The notes beneath the pieces are model-generated. The model searched no databases. It saw nothing but the letters and a program-made list of their open reading frames with translations, and had not been told where the DNA came from. A program made the position numbers and the translations under genes. From Seiridium cupressi (taxonomy: Eukaryota; Ascomycota; Sordariomycetes; Amphisphaeriales; Sporocadaceae), in the NCBI GenBank assembly GCA_036674765.1, contig JARVKI010000001.1, positions 124,001 to 188,000 of the forward strand: a stretch of 64,000 bases of DNA. Reading direction: 5' to 3'. This document shows positions 56,619 through 64,000 of the stretch, one piece after another. Position 1 is the stretch's first letter. Every line of letters begins with the position of its first letter.

Positions 56619-57970
56619 TTTGAACCCAAGTATCAAGATGGCTCTCTAAAAAATTCGGTGTGATAGAGTTCTTAGGTACGATAGCTATCTTGACCGGCCA
56701 ACAACGTTTTCGAGCAACCAGATACCTGGCGAAGGTAGACTGTCCGCGGAAGCTGGTACAAATCACGAACATGCCCACTCGCAGATGGACCATGAGATTT
56801 ATATTCCGCGAAGCCACAATTCAAGCTGAGGGCCGATGCCAATGAACTCCATCGTCACATGCGTGCCAAGTAAGTGCACACTACGCGCCCAGGGGTGCGG
56901 GCCAACGTTGGCCATTGCACTATTGGGATTCGTCCATCTGGCAGAAGCAACGACGAATCGATGTATGTTCGACATCGGTACGTGGCCCGTTTAGCACACC
57001 GAAAGCAACCCCGGATCTTGGGCTTGGAAATGTAGCAGCGCAGACCTAGATAGTAACCCGCCAGTGCTACATAATGTAGCGAGGCCCGGTATTGGTGGTC
57101 TTGAATGTTGTAGCCGCCGCAAATACGACTTGACTTGGCCATCCCTGTCGGGCACGTGGATGGCCGATTCGCCTCGGGATTGGCCATAACCTGGATAGAG
57201 TTATATTGGGCACTCCGGGCCAAGGAACAATCTTTGCAACCTTGCAACATTCTACGATCCACCAAGGGGGGGCGCCAACATGATCAAAAGACGCGCGCAT
57301 TGCTTTTTGGAGACTCACTATGAATCCTTGCGGGATCGTGCCAAGGCGGGCAGATTTAGCTTGGCAGGAATTACCAAGGTATTAAACAAAAACTGGCGTA
57401 TGAAATCCCGAACCCCGCACATATCTAGTAGGGTGACTTCTCTGCACTTTCTGACCAATCCTTATTATATTGATCTAGCCGCAATGCTAGTTCCTCAATG
57501 TAGATACATAGAGGGCGGGCAATATGCCTGCTCAAAGCCTCAGTGCTACATGTCTGTAACAATTGAGAAAGAGCCCAAAACAACTAGCCTCGTGCGGCTG
57601 CTATAGGACGAGACCAGGTGACAATGAACATATACAACGGTTGAATCATTGTTGGAACTGCGCCGCTTTAGCTGCCTTGTCTCGACAGCCTCGTATGGAT
57701 AAGGTCTTCTACTTTATGCTACTTGATAAGCTAGCATTTCATCATTAGCTGCTCTTTGAGTTGTGACGAGTTGTCGAGGCGAACATTGGCTTTTGTGGCT
57801 AGAGATGCCCAACAAACCTTCCCATATTTGCTGCAATTGCCCCAAATGCCACTGCGCATTTTCGTGCCATATAATCCTTTTATCTAATCCTCGAGTTCAC
57901 AGGCCCAGATAGCCATCGGCGTCTGCTTGGAAAGCTCGAGGAGGCGGCCCCGCGATACACTTCGTCAGGT
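56619..57970. other. Intergenic region upstream of PLA2
   Basis: About 1.35 kb without a recognisable gene. Frames on both strands (56855-57265, 57280-57606) are Cys/Arg-rich in composition with no domain. Confidence 0.5.
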
Positions 57971-58804
57971 CTACTCATCATCGTCCTCATCCCCTTCACT
58001 CTCTTCTCCTTGCCTGAACACGACCTTCTCGCACAACTGCAACGTTTTCCTCACGGGCAATCCCACAACGTTATCCACACAGCCCTCCACCTTTTCGACC
58101 AGCACCATGCCTGCCAAACCCTGTACTGCGTAGCCACCCGCCTTGTCCACACCTTCTCGCGTCCTCACATAGCTCTCGACAACATCATCTGGCAGGCCGT
58201 CTCTTTCCGAGGCAAAATAGACCTTGGTCTCCTCTATATGCCCGGCGATCTCGTACCCGGGATGTGTCGCATCGGCCTTGGGCGCCATGCAGCAGATAGC
58301 CGTGAGGACCTTGTGAAAGCGTGTGTCCCTGAGGTGCTTCAGCATTCGTATGTGAGCTGCTTCGTTTGGCGGCTTCTCTAGGATCCGGCCTTCGCGCGTG
58401 ACGATGATAGTGTCGGCCGCAATGACGACATCGGGTTCCTTTCCCTGCGTGATGGCAGTGCTGTAGACATCAAGGCACTTCTGCCGCGCCGTGGCGCTCA
58501 CGTATTCATAGGGGCCCAGGGCGTCTTTGGACAGGTTCTCGGGCTTGGTGGAAGGCTGAATCTCGATGTTTGTCAGACCGACCTGGGAGAGGAGGGCCTT
58601 GCGTCGCGGCGAGGCCGAGGCGAGGATGACACGGTGAGACTTGAGATATTGGAGGATGGGAATATCGAAGGGCTGCGGTCCCTTTCGGGGAGGTGCTGAT
58701 TGTCGAAGCTTGAGGCCGTGCTCGCGGGCGGCTGTGATGTAGTCCGGAGGGGGGTAGTTTGGGGTCTCCTCCTTGTCGGACTGGAGGGGGGTTGTCTCGG
58801 CCAT
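57971..58804 (-). CDS. Maf-family nucleotide pyrophosphatase
   Basis: The single-exon frame from ATG 58804 gives 277 residues. After a 50-residue leader comes the Maf signature: VILASASPRRKALLSQVGL, then YVSATARQKCLDVY, DVVIAADTIIVTREGRILEK with PPNEAAHIRMLKHLRDTRFH, YFASERDGLPDDVVESYV and GYAVQGLAGMVLVEKVEG. These contain the Ser-Arg-Arg, catalytic Asp (AADT) and Lys positions typical of Maf/ASMTL proteins. The family hydrolyses non-canonical or canonical nucleoside triphosphates to monophosphates (dTTP/UTP type); the exact substrate is not evident. The C-terminus is acidic (SEGDEDDDE). A longer frame to 58882 lacks homology, so the start at MAETTP was chosen. It shares a 645-bp promoter with the bHLH gene. 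Confidence 0.9.
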   Translation of the reverse strand: MAETTPLQSDKEETPNYPPPDYITAAREHGLKLRQSAPPRKGPQPFDIPILQYLKSHRVILASASPRRKALLSQVGLTNIEIQPSTKPENLSKDALGPYEYVSATARQKCLDVYSTAITQGKEPDVVIAADTIIVTREGRILEKPPNEAAHIRMLKHLRDTRFHKVLTAICCMAPKADATHPGYEIAGHIEETKVYFASERDGLPDDVVESYVRTREGVDKAGGYAVQGLAGMVLVEKVEGCVDNVVGLPVRKTLQLCEKVVFRQGEESEGDEDDDE

Positions 58805-59448
58805 GTCGAGAGCTGCGTCTATCCCAGGAGCCGCCGTAGTGGTGTCGGCAGAGAGAGGAAAGTGAAAGATGAGTGCTATCAATGGTGGGGCAGATGCAGG
58901 TACGTCAGAGAGTCAGAGTAATGTTGTGCCTGGAGGGTCTAGGGTGCCTAGTTAGCGAATCGGCGCTAAACGGCGGGTGGCAGGTGTTAAGCAGCGTGAC
59001 AGCGGCCAGTTTGAGCCGCAATGTTTCTTGGGTCGTGTCAATGCTGATCATCTGTCGCGGGTCTGCACGTGGCATCTGTGTGTAATCTTCGACTCCGGCC
59101 TGGACCAGTGTGACCTCGGTCTTCTGATTCCTGTGTCGCCCTTCTTCTTCCCAGCGCTTGCTGCAGGGGCCCATCGCACCGGGACGCCGTCGAGACGATC
59201 TGGGGTTGCGGGGCGGTTTCACATGTGACAATCCTGCTGAGGGCACGGATAAAACCACCCATACGTTCGATACATAGTCAGCCGCCTCGGATCTCGACCG
59301 CCGTCGCAAGCGTACAGCAGCAGCAGAGAGATATGCTTCCGTCGTGACATTACAGGACCGCGCTCTAGCCCTCTACTCAACAGGTTCTTCGTATAGGACT
59401 CCATCGACGTTGTCGCCAGGCGATCGTGTGACGGCAACTTTCTTGGTT

Positions 59449-59950
59449 ATGGCCGACAAGTCATCCCATTCACCAAGCCCCGGCTTGAGCGGTGCGGCCG
59501 ACGAAAAGACGCGCCTGACTGAAGAAGAAAAGAAGCAAAATCACATCGCTTCAGGTAAACAATTTTTCTTTCTTTTAATATACATCATATCTACTAAATC
59601 GTCCCACTATGCTTACTATGATACAGAGCAGAAGCGCCGCCAGGCCATCAGGGACGGGTTCGATAAGCTGTGCGAACTCGTACCCGGGCTCGAGGGGCAA
59701 GGGCGTTCGGAGGGTCTTGTGTTAAATCGTACAGTAGAGTACATGCGCGAACAGCTACAGGTGCGCCGGAGGTTAGTCCTCGAGTGCGAAGCGCGGGGCG
59801 AGGTGATCGATGAGAAGCTCAGGGAGTACGTGGGATCCTTCCTCCATGCCTGTCGTCACTAACCTCGGTAGACCTCTTAAGATTCTCGAAAGGCTTGAGG
59901 AGTGGGATCGGACGAGGGCACCCGGGAAGCTTGAGGATGACGATTTCTAG
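59449..59950 (+). CDS. INO4-like bHLH transcription factor
   Basis: Three exons (59449-59554, 59627-59825, 59872-59950) give a 127-residue protein. The basic region and helix 1 span the first splice (QNHIAS-EQKRRQAIRDGFDKL), followed by the loop ELVPGLEGQGRSEGL and helix 2 VLNRTVEYMREQLQVRRRLV, extended by a leucine-type helix (CEARGEVIDEKLRE-PLKILERLEEW). The E-x2-R contact in the basic region predicts binding to CANNTG. The composition resembles yeast Ino4, the partner of Ino2 in phospholipid-gene control; most filamentous fungi keep the Ino4-like protein but not Ino2, so the partner and targets are uncertain. The stop lies only 16 bp from that of the convergent threonyl-tRNA synthetase. 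Confidence 0.85.
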
Positions 59951-59966
59951 AGCGGTTGTAGCCTTC

Positions 59967-61463
59967 TCATTCGTATGCATCTATTTTTGCATTCAATAGG
60001 TCGAGCAGTGCCTGTGGCGACATATCCCTTTGCTTCCCAGCTTCGTCCCCACTGCCGGACAGTCCGGACACATCAACAGTGACTGTGCCTTTTGGTAATT
60101 GTCTCGGGCCAACAGTGACGATAACTCCATAGCCCTTGGCTTTTGCTTGTCGTACCTTGGCGCCCATGCTGGTTTTCCTATCATCAATGTCAACCGAAAT
60201 TTGCGTCGCATTGGAAACAGGTCCGTCGTCGGTAATCTTGGAGCCAGAGATACCCAGCAAGAGATCACGGGTCGAATGCGCCAGGTCGAGAACGGGTTGG
60301 CTATCGCTAACGACCAGGATGATGACTTGTCTGGGATTGAGCCAAAATGGCCATTTACCATTGTAGTGCTCGATCAGCAATGCCATCAGTCTCTCAACCG
60401 AGCCAAGCACAGCTCTGTGGATAAGTACAGGGGTGACAGGACCAGACACAGCCAGCTTAGCAGCGTCGGTAGTGATTTCTCCCTTTTGTTCCAGTTCTGG
60501 TGCTGGCGCCTGATACTCCAGCTCGAACCGTTTCGGTAGCTGAAAGTCGAGCTGTATTGTGGCCGTTTGATGTTCCTTTCCGTCCGAGTCGCGCAGGATG
60601 ATGTCGATCTTTGGCCCGTAGAATGCACCATCTCCCTCGTTGATGCCCCATTCAAGCCCTGATGCATCAAGCGCTCTTTTCAAGGCGTTCTCGGCGCCTT
60701 CCCAGTCCTCCGAAGACCCAATGTAGTGATCGGCAGGTCTTGTTGATAAAGCTAGCCGATATGGTCCCAGCTTGAAGACTTTGTACGTAACGCGCACAAA
60801 GTCGAGCGTCCTCTTGATCTCCTCTTCGATTTGTGACGGCCGGCAAAAGATATGGCCGTCGTCTTGATGAAAGCGTCGCACCCGAGTCAACCCACTAAGG
60901 GCGCCCGATATCTCGTTCCTGTGTAGCGGGGAGAAGTCGGCGTACCGGATTGGGAGGTCTCGATAGCTTCGTCGTTGAGATGCGAAGATGAGGCAATGGC
61001 CCGGGCAGTTCATGGGCTTTAGTCCGTACTCGTCCTCCTCTCCGTTCTCATTCGCGTCTTTGCGGGAGGGCGAGGTGCTCGTCACCGTGAACATATCCTC
61101 CGCATAGTTCTCCAGATGGCCTGACTTAGCCCACAGAGCTTTTTTGTAGATGGTTGGTGTGATGACCTCGTCGAAGCCATATCGGATGTATTGCTTTCGC
61201 AGGAACTCGACAAGGCGATTGAAGATCTTTGCGCCGTTGGGCAGGAAGATGGGCGATCCAGGGCTATAAACCGAGGATGTGAAGAGCTCCTGCTGTACAC
61301 CGAGCTGTCGATGGTCCGCCGGGGGTTTGGGGGCCGTTCCGGCTGTAGAGCATGATGCGCAGTTGCGTGCGGATAGTCTCGGTGCTGTAAGATATGAAGC
61401 TGGCAGTATCCGAGCAGAGGCTGCCCTCGCCGGTCGCAAAGGTGAGATCCTCCTCAAAAACAT
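59967..61463 (-). CDS. MST1: Mitochondrial threonyl-tRNA synthetase
   Basis: From the ATG at 61463 the frame encodes 498 residues. A basic, Arg/Ser/Ala-rich leader (MFLRRISPLRPARAASARIL) reads as a mitochondrial presequence. The class II catalytic core follows with motif 1 region NRLVEFLRKQYIRYGFDEVI, the zinc-site GLKPMNCPGHCLIFASQRRS, motif 2 HRNEISGALSGLTRVRRFHQDDGHI-type segment (read around 60850-60925), and motif 3 HRAVLGSVERLMALLIEHY. The C-terminal anticodon-binding domain has NPRQVIILVVSDSQPVLDLA. The TGS and editing N-terminal domains of the cytosolic enzyme are absent, as in yeast MST1. The open frame extends to 61691, but that part has no family resemblance. The enzyme charges mitochondrial tRNA-Thr. 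Confidence 0.9.
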   Translation of the reverse strand: MFLRRISPLRPARAASARILPASYLTAPRLSARNCASCSTAGTAPKPPADHRQLGVQQELFTSSVYSPGSPIFLPNGAKIFNRLVEFLRKQYIRYGFDEVITPTIYKKALWAKSGHLENYAEDMFTVTSTSPSRKDANENGEEDEYGLKPMNCPGHCLIFASQRRSYRDLPIRYADFSPLHRNEISGALSGLTRVRRFHQDDGHIFCRPSQIEEEIKRTLDFVRVTYKVFKLGPYRLALSTRPADHYIGSSEDWEGAENALKRALDASGLEWGINEGDGAFYGPKIDIILRDSDGKEHQTATIQLDFQLPKRFELEYQAPAPELEQKGEITTDAAKLAVSGPVTPVLIHRAVLGSVERLMALLIEHYNGKWPFWLNPRQVIILVVSDSQPVLDLAHSTRDLLLGISGSKITDDGPVSNATQISVDIDDRKTSMGAKVRQAKAKGYGVIVTVGPRQLPKGTVTVDVSGLSGSGDEAGKQRDMSPQALLDLLNAKIDAYE

Positions 61464-62194
61464 CCCGTTGTCGCTGAGTGGTCGTTGCGCCGCATCTCGA
61501 CCCTGAGCACTGAACTTCTGGTGGAGCGAAGTATCACCTTCAAAAAATCGTACAGAGAAAGGTACGTGCTTGGCATCGCGCCAAGCGTGTCCAGCTCGTT
61601 GCCCAAAGAAGCCTAGCAGGTCCAGCAGGGGGGCAGGCGCCATCCCCCACCAAGTCCCAGGGGAGTGAGGCAGCGTGACAACCACGCTCATGTGACAGGG
61701 GTCGTCCAGTCATTTGGCAAGCTTAACGTCATACCCGGCCGTTGCCTTCAACATGGATCGTATCTCCATCAACTCATCAATATTCACGACGCGCCAAAGT
61801 CTGCCTATTTCGGCGAACCTATTATTGAGCCATTCACACATCAACAAACTACTATTGGACGTTGGTGACTCATTTCCCTTGGCAAAGAAACGCCTTGAAA
61901 CTGAGGCTCGCTCATCCATTCCGAGCTTGGCATATAACAAGCGCCTCTGCCTCGGATTTAGTCAACATCCATTTCGCCACTTCAACGCGCGCCGCGTTGT
62001 GCTCCTTTCTCAGCGCGACTCTATCTCTAACGCTTGTGAGACGCTACAAAAAGAGCATCCAAGACTTGTTGTGAAGAAAATACCCTCCGACGCTTTGTTC
62101 AGCACGCAGAGACAGTGAAGCCAGCTGAAGCCGCGAAGTTCACGTATTGCTCAAAAAATGAGCCTGGAGGAAATTGAGTAGCATCATTTGCCGA
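61464..62194. other. Divergent promoter region
   Basis: About 730 bases between the divergent synthetase and the membrane/coiled-coil gene. A minus-strand frame (61940-61710; ...LWRVVNIDELMEIRSMLKAT) and a plus-strand frame overlap; neither has a recognisable domain, and I treat them as chance. Confidence 0.45.
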
Positions 62195-63940
62195 ATGACA
62201 ATGTCCCCAAGCAAGAAAAGCAGCTACGCGAGCCTGCCGGTAGAAAGTTCTTGGCGTATGGTCGAAGGCAGCGAGAACGATAGTTTCGACACCTCGATTG
62301 TTCAAGACCCTTACGAGGACGATCTTATCGTCTCAAGCGGGCCATCGCAAGGCGCAGTGTCATCTCAGGACTATAGCATCGGGTCACAGGATAGCATTCG
62401 TGACTTTGCCACGAATGCGGACGAGGAGCAAGTCATCTTGAGGTCTCCCTTTCATCCATCTTTGGCCTCAACCAGGCATAGTTCAGTGGATAAGGAGCAG
62501 ACGCCGGTGCCTGAATTCTTTATGCCGAAGATTGAGGTCGAAAGCCCGCGAAGAAGCAACCGCTCTTCTAGGACCATCCGTCCCACTATGGACGAGCCAC
62601 AAGCGGTGCGTCGGCGCGTCTATCAACGGGGGTCAAGTGACGGGAGTCCCGGGAAACAACAATATAACGCGCGAGCAAAGTTCAGAAGGTACGATTCGGA
62701 CGATTCTCAATTTCGCCAGCCTTCATCATGGGAAAGATTTTCGTCGGCGGTTCCTCAAGTCTTGTTCGAAACTGCTGCATGGTGCTTGTCGGTTATTGGT
62801 ATGGCGCTACGTTATGCTAAATGGCCGCTGGCTATTATGCTGGCAATGTACATGACTATGGGTGCTGGAATGGTAGCTAGGAATATGATAACAAACTCGA
62901 TCACGACATCATTGTCGCCAATATGTCGGATTCCTGGGGCGGCTTTACTTGATCTGCCATTCTGTCCGGATTCACCATCAGCTATCGGCCAAAACGGAAC
63001 AGGCCCGGTGGAGTTTGACGAACTCATGAACATACAGGCGGAATTTGAGAAAGTGCTAGAGAGCTCGGCGTCAGGCGTCTCTCTCCCTATGGAGATGAAA
63101 AGATCAGAGGCCGCAGTGCGCGATCTTCGGACCATTATCAAATACGAGAAGGATCTTCCAGCGCGAGAAGAGTTGCTCTATGAGTTTGATGGCTACATAA
63201 GCTCCATGAGAGATATCTCCAGCGATCTTTTGAGCTTCAACACCCACGTCGGCAGCGCAGTAGACTCGGTCATCTCCATCAACCACTGGACCTCTCGCTA
63301 CATCGACTCCATATCCGCAGCTCGAGCGGCACGCGAAAACACGCTTTCGCGCTGGACCGACTGGGTCTTTTCGCCCTTTCAGCCGACCGTCTTCGACGAG
63401 CGCATGCTCCTCGACAAATACGTGGACCACACCGCACTGGTCTCCGATAAGATAGCGAACTTGATTATCGAGGCGCAGGCCGTGTTGCGCCTCCTCACAC
63501 AAGCGGAGAACCATTTGGAGCTCATCAATGAGCACGTTGTCCGCTCCGGAAACGAGGTGAAGGAGAAGAAGAGCGAGGTCTTCTGGACGCTGTGGACACT
63601 TGTCGGGGCTAACAACCGCCGCTTGCATAACCTGAAAGCCCAGTTGGGCCTCTTGCGGTTGGTTGAATCACAGCGAACCTCGGCGGTTGCACAGCTTCTA
63701 GGACTTGTGCATGACCTGGGAGATATCCAGACGAAACTGAGCGATCTGAGGGATCGGGTTGCAGCGCCGGAGCTATTGTCGGATCAAGCAAGCATTCCGC
63801 TGAGCGTGCATATTGAGACGATCAATGCTGGTGTTGAGCGGCTGGAATCGGCGAGGAGCAGGATCAGAGCAGAGGAGAACGATCGGATACAGCAGGCATT
63901 AGCTAGGGCAAGAGGTGAGGAGAACTTGATTGAAGGCTGA
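62195..63940 (+). CDS. Conserved-type membrane and coiled-coil protein, unknown function
   Basis: The single-exon frame gives 581 residues from ATG 62195 (or 579 from 62201). Residues 1-185 are acidic and Ser-rich, disordered, with SSWRMVEGSENDSFD near the start. A hydrophobic segment at about residues 195-235 (ETAAWCLSVIGMALRYAKWP, LAIMLAMYMTMGAGMVARNM) suggests one or two membrane passes. The rest is mostly alpha-helical with coiled-coil character (EMKRSEAAVRDLRTIIKYEK, LSDLRDRVAAPELL, GVERLESARSRIRAEENDRI). The layout would suit an organelle- or nuclear-membrane tether, but I recognise no named domain and assign no function. No intron or defect is seen; the stop is 60 bases before the window end. 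Confidence 0.75.
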   Translation: MTMSPSKKSSYASLPVESSWRMVEGSENDSFDTSIVQDPYEDDLIVSSGPSQGAVSSQDYSIGSQDSIRDFATNADEEQVILRSPFHPSLASTRHSSVDKEQTPVPEFFMPKIEVESPRRSNRSSRTIRPTMDEPQAVRRRVYQRGSSDGSPGKQQYNARAKFRRYDSDDSQFRQPSSWERFSSAVPQVLFETAAWCLSVIGMALRYAKWPLAIMLAMYMTMGAGMVARNMITNSITTSLSPICRIPGAALLDLPFCPDSPSAIGQNGTGPVEFDELMNIQAEFEKVLESSASGVSLPMEMKRSEAAVRDLRTIIKYEKDLPAREELLYEFDGYISSMRDISSDLLSFNTHVGSAVDSVISINHWTSRYIDSISAARAARENTLSRWTDWVFSPFQPTVFDERMLLDKYVDHTALVSDKIANLIIEAQAVLRLLTQAENHLELINEHVVRSGNEVKEKKSEVFWTLWTLVGANNRRLHNLKAQLGLLRLVESQRTSAVAQLLGLVHDLGDIQTKLSDLRDRVAAPELLSDQASIPLSVHIETINAGVERLESARSRIRAEENDRIQQALARARGEENLIEG

Positions 63941-64000
63941 TAGGAAGAGACATATACCTGCCACTTATGGGACATGGAATTACGTTACGATAACACATGG

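Noticed and set aside
61464..61691. Longer N-terminus for mitochondrial threonyl-tRNA synthetase
   Set aside because: The added residues show no family similarity; the ATG at 61463 gives a classic mitochondrial presequence.
1..64000. CRISPR arrays, operons, bacterial promoters, rRNA genes
   Set aside because: None seen; the introns and gene families show that this is fungal nuclear DNA.
1..64000. Clustered membrane-lipid pathway (BTA1, ssSPT, PLA2, DUF726, INO4-like)
   Set aside because: The genes are tens of kilobases apart, separated by unrelated genes and in mixed orientation, so co-location looks coincidental.

Overview
The window is nuclear DNA of a filamentous ascomycete. Genes carry short GT-AG introns with CTAAC/CTGAC-type branch sites, intergenic spacers run 0.5-3.5 kb, and the gene set is typical of Pezizomycotina: HET-C, an ADA3/NGG1 subunit, betaine lipid synthase, a Clr5-domain protein, a group XIV secreted phospholipase A2 and an INO4-like bHLH. 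The protein flavour suggests Sordariomycetes, probably Hypocreales. That placement is an inference, and no genus or chromosome can be named from sequence alone.

Layout. 0.7-8.1 kb: a BolA protein (+), a TMCO4/DUF726 membrane hydrolase (-) and a three-exon betaine lipid synthase (-) with a CACGTG site about 0.5 kb upstream. 10.1-13.1 kb: an unrecognised, possibly broken minus-strand gene lies head-to-head with the SAGA/ADA subunit ADA3. 15.0-17.8 kb: a complete five-exon urease with two GATA sites in its promoter. 18.3-19.9 kb: a single-HMG-box protein (-). 19.9-23.4 kb: a 3.5 kb gene-free spacer. 23.4-26.5 kb: six-exon het-c with a long glycine-rich tail.

26.5-37.1 kb is the accessory part. 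It holds no intact gene that I recognise, but three clear relics: a broken GH45 endoglucanase (+), a shredded highly reducing polyketide synthase (-) and a 5'-truncated phytanoyl-CoA-dioxygenase-like gene (+). They look like the remains of a decayed secondary-metabolite and carbohydrate-degradation region. From 37.1 kb ordinary genes resume: a PA-TM-RING ubiquitin ligase (5' exon unresolved), a GH47 alpha-mannosidase, a small SET-domain protein, a double GFA/CENP-V-fold protein, a tiny Cys/Gly-rich ORF missed by length filters, and a Clr5 protein. 50.8-52.5 kb holds a tRNA-derived SINE-like element and an AT-rich stretch. The small subunit of serine palmitoyltransferase, a broken cytochrome P450, a two-exon unknown and secreted PLA2 follow. 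The right end is housekeeping: a Maf-type nucleotide pyrophosphatase, an INO4-like bHLH, mitochondrial threonyl-tRNA synthetase and a conserved membrane/coiled-coil protein.

Functional threads. Several genes concern membrane lipids: betaine lipid synthase (phosphate-free lipid), the SPT small subunit (sphingolipid entry step), secreted PLA2, a DUF726 putative lipase and an INO4-like regulator. They are dispersed and do not form a cluster. I found no convincing new multi-gene system. The most informative unusual content is the relic island, the SINE-like element, the short Cys/Gly-rich ORF and het-c without a visible pin-c partner.
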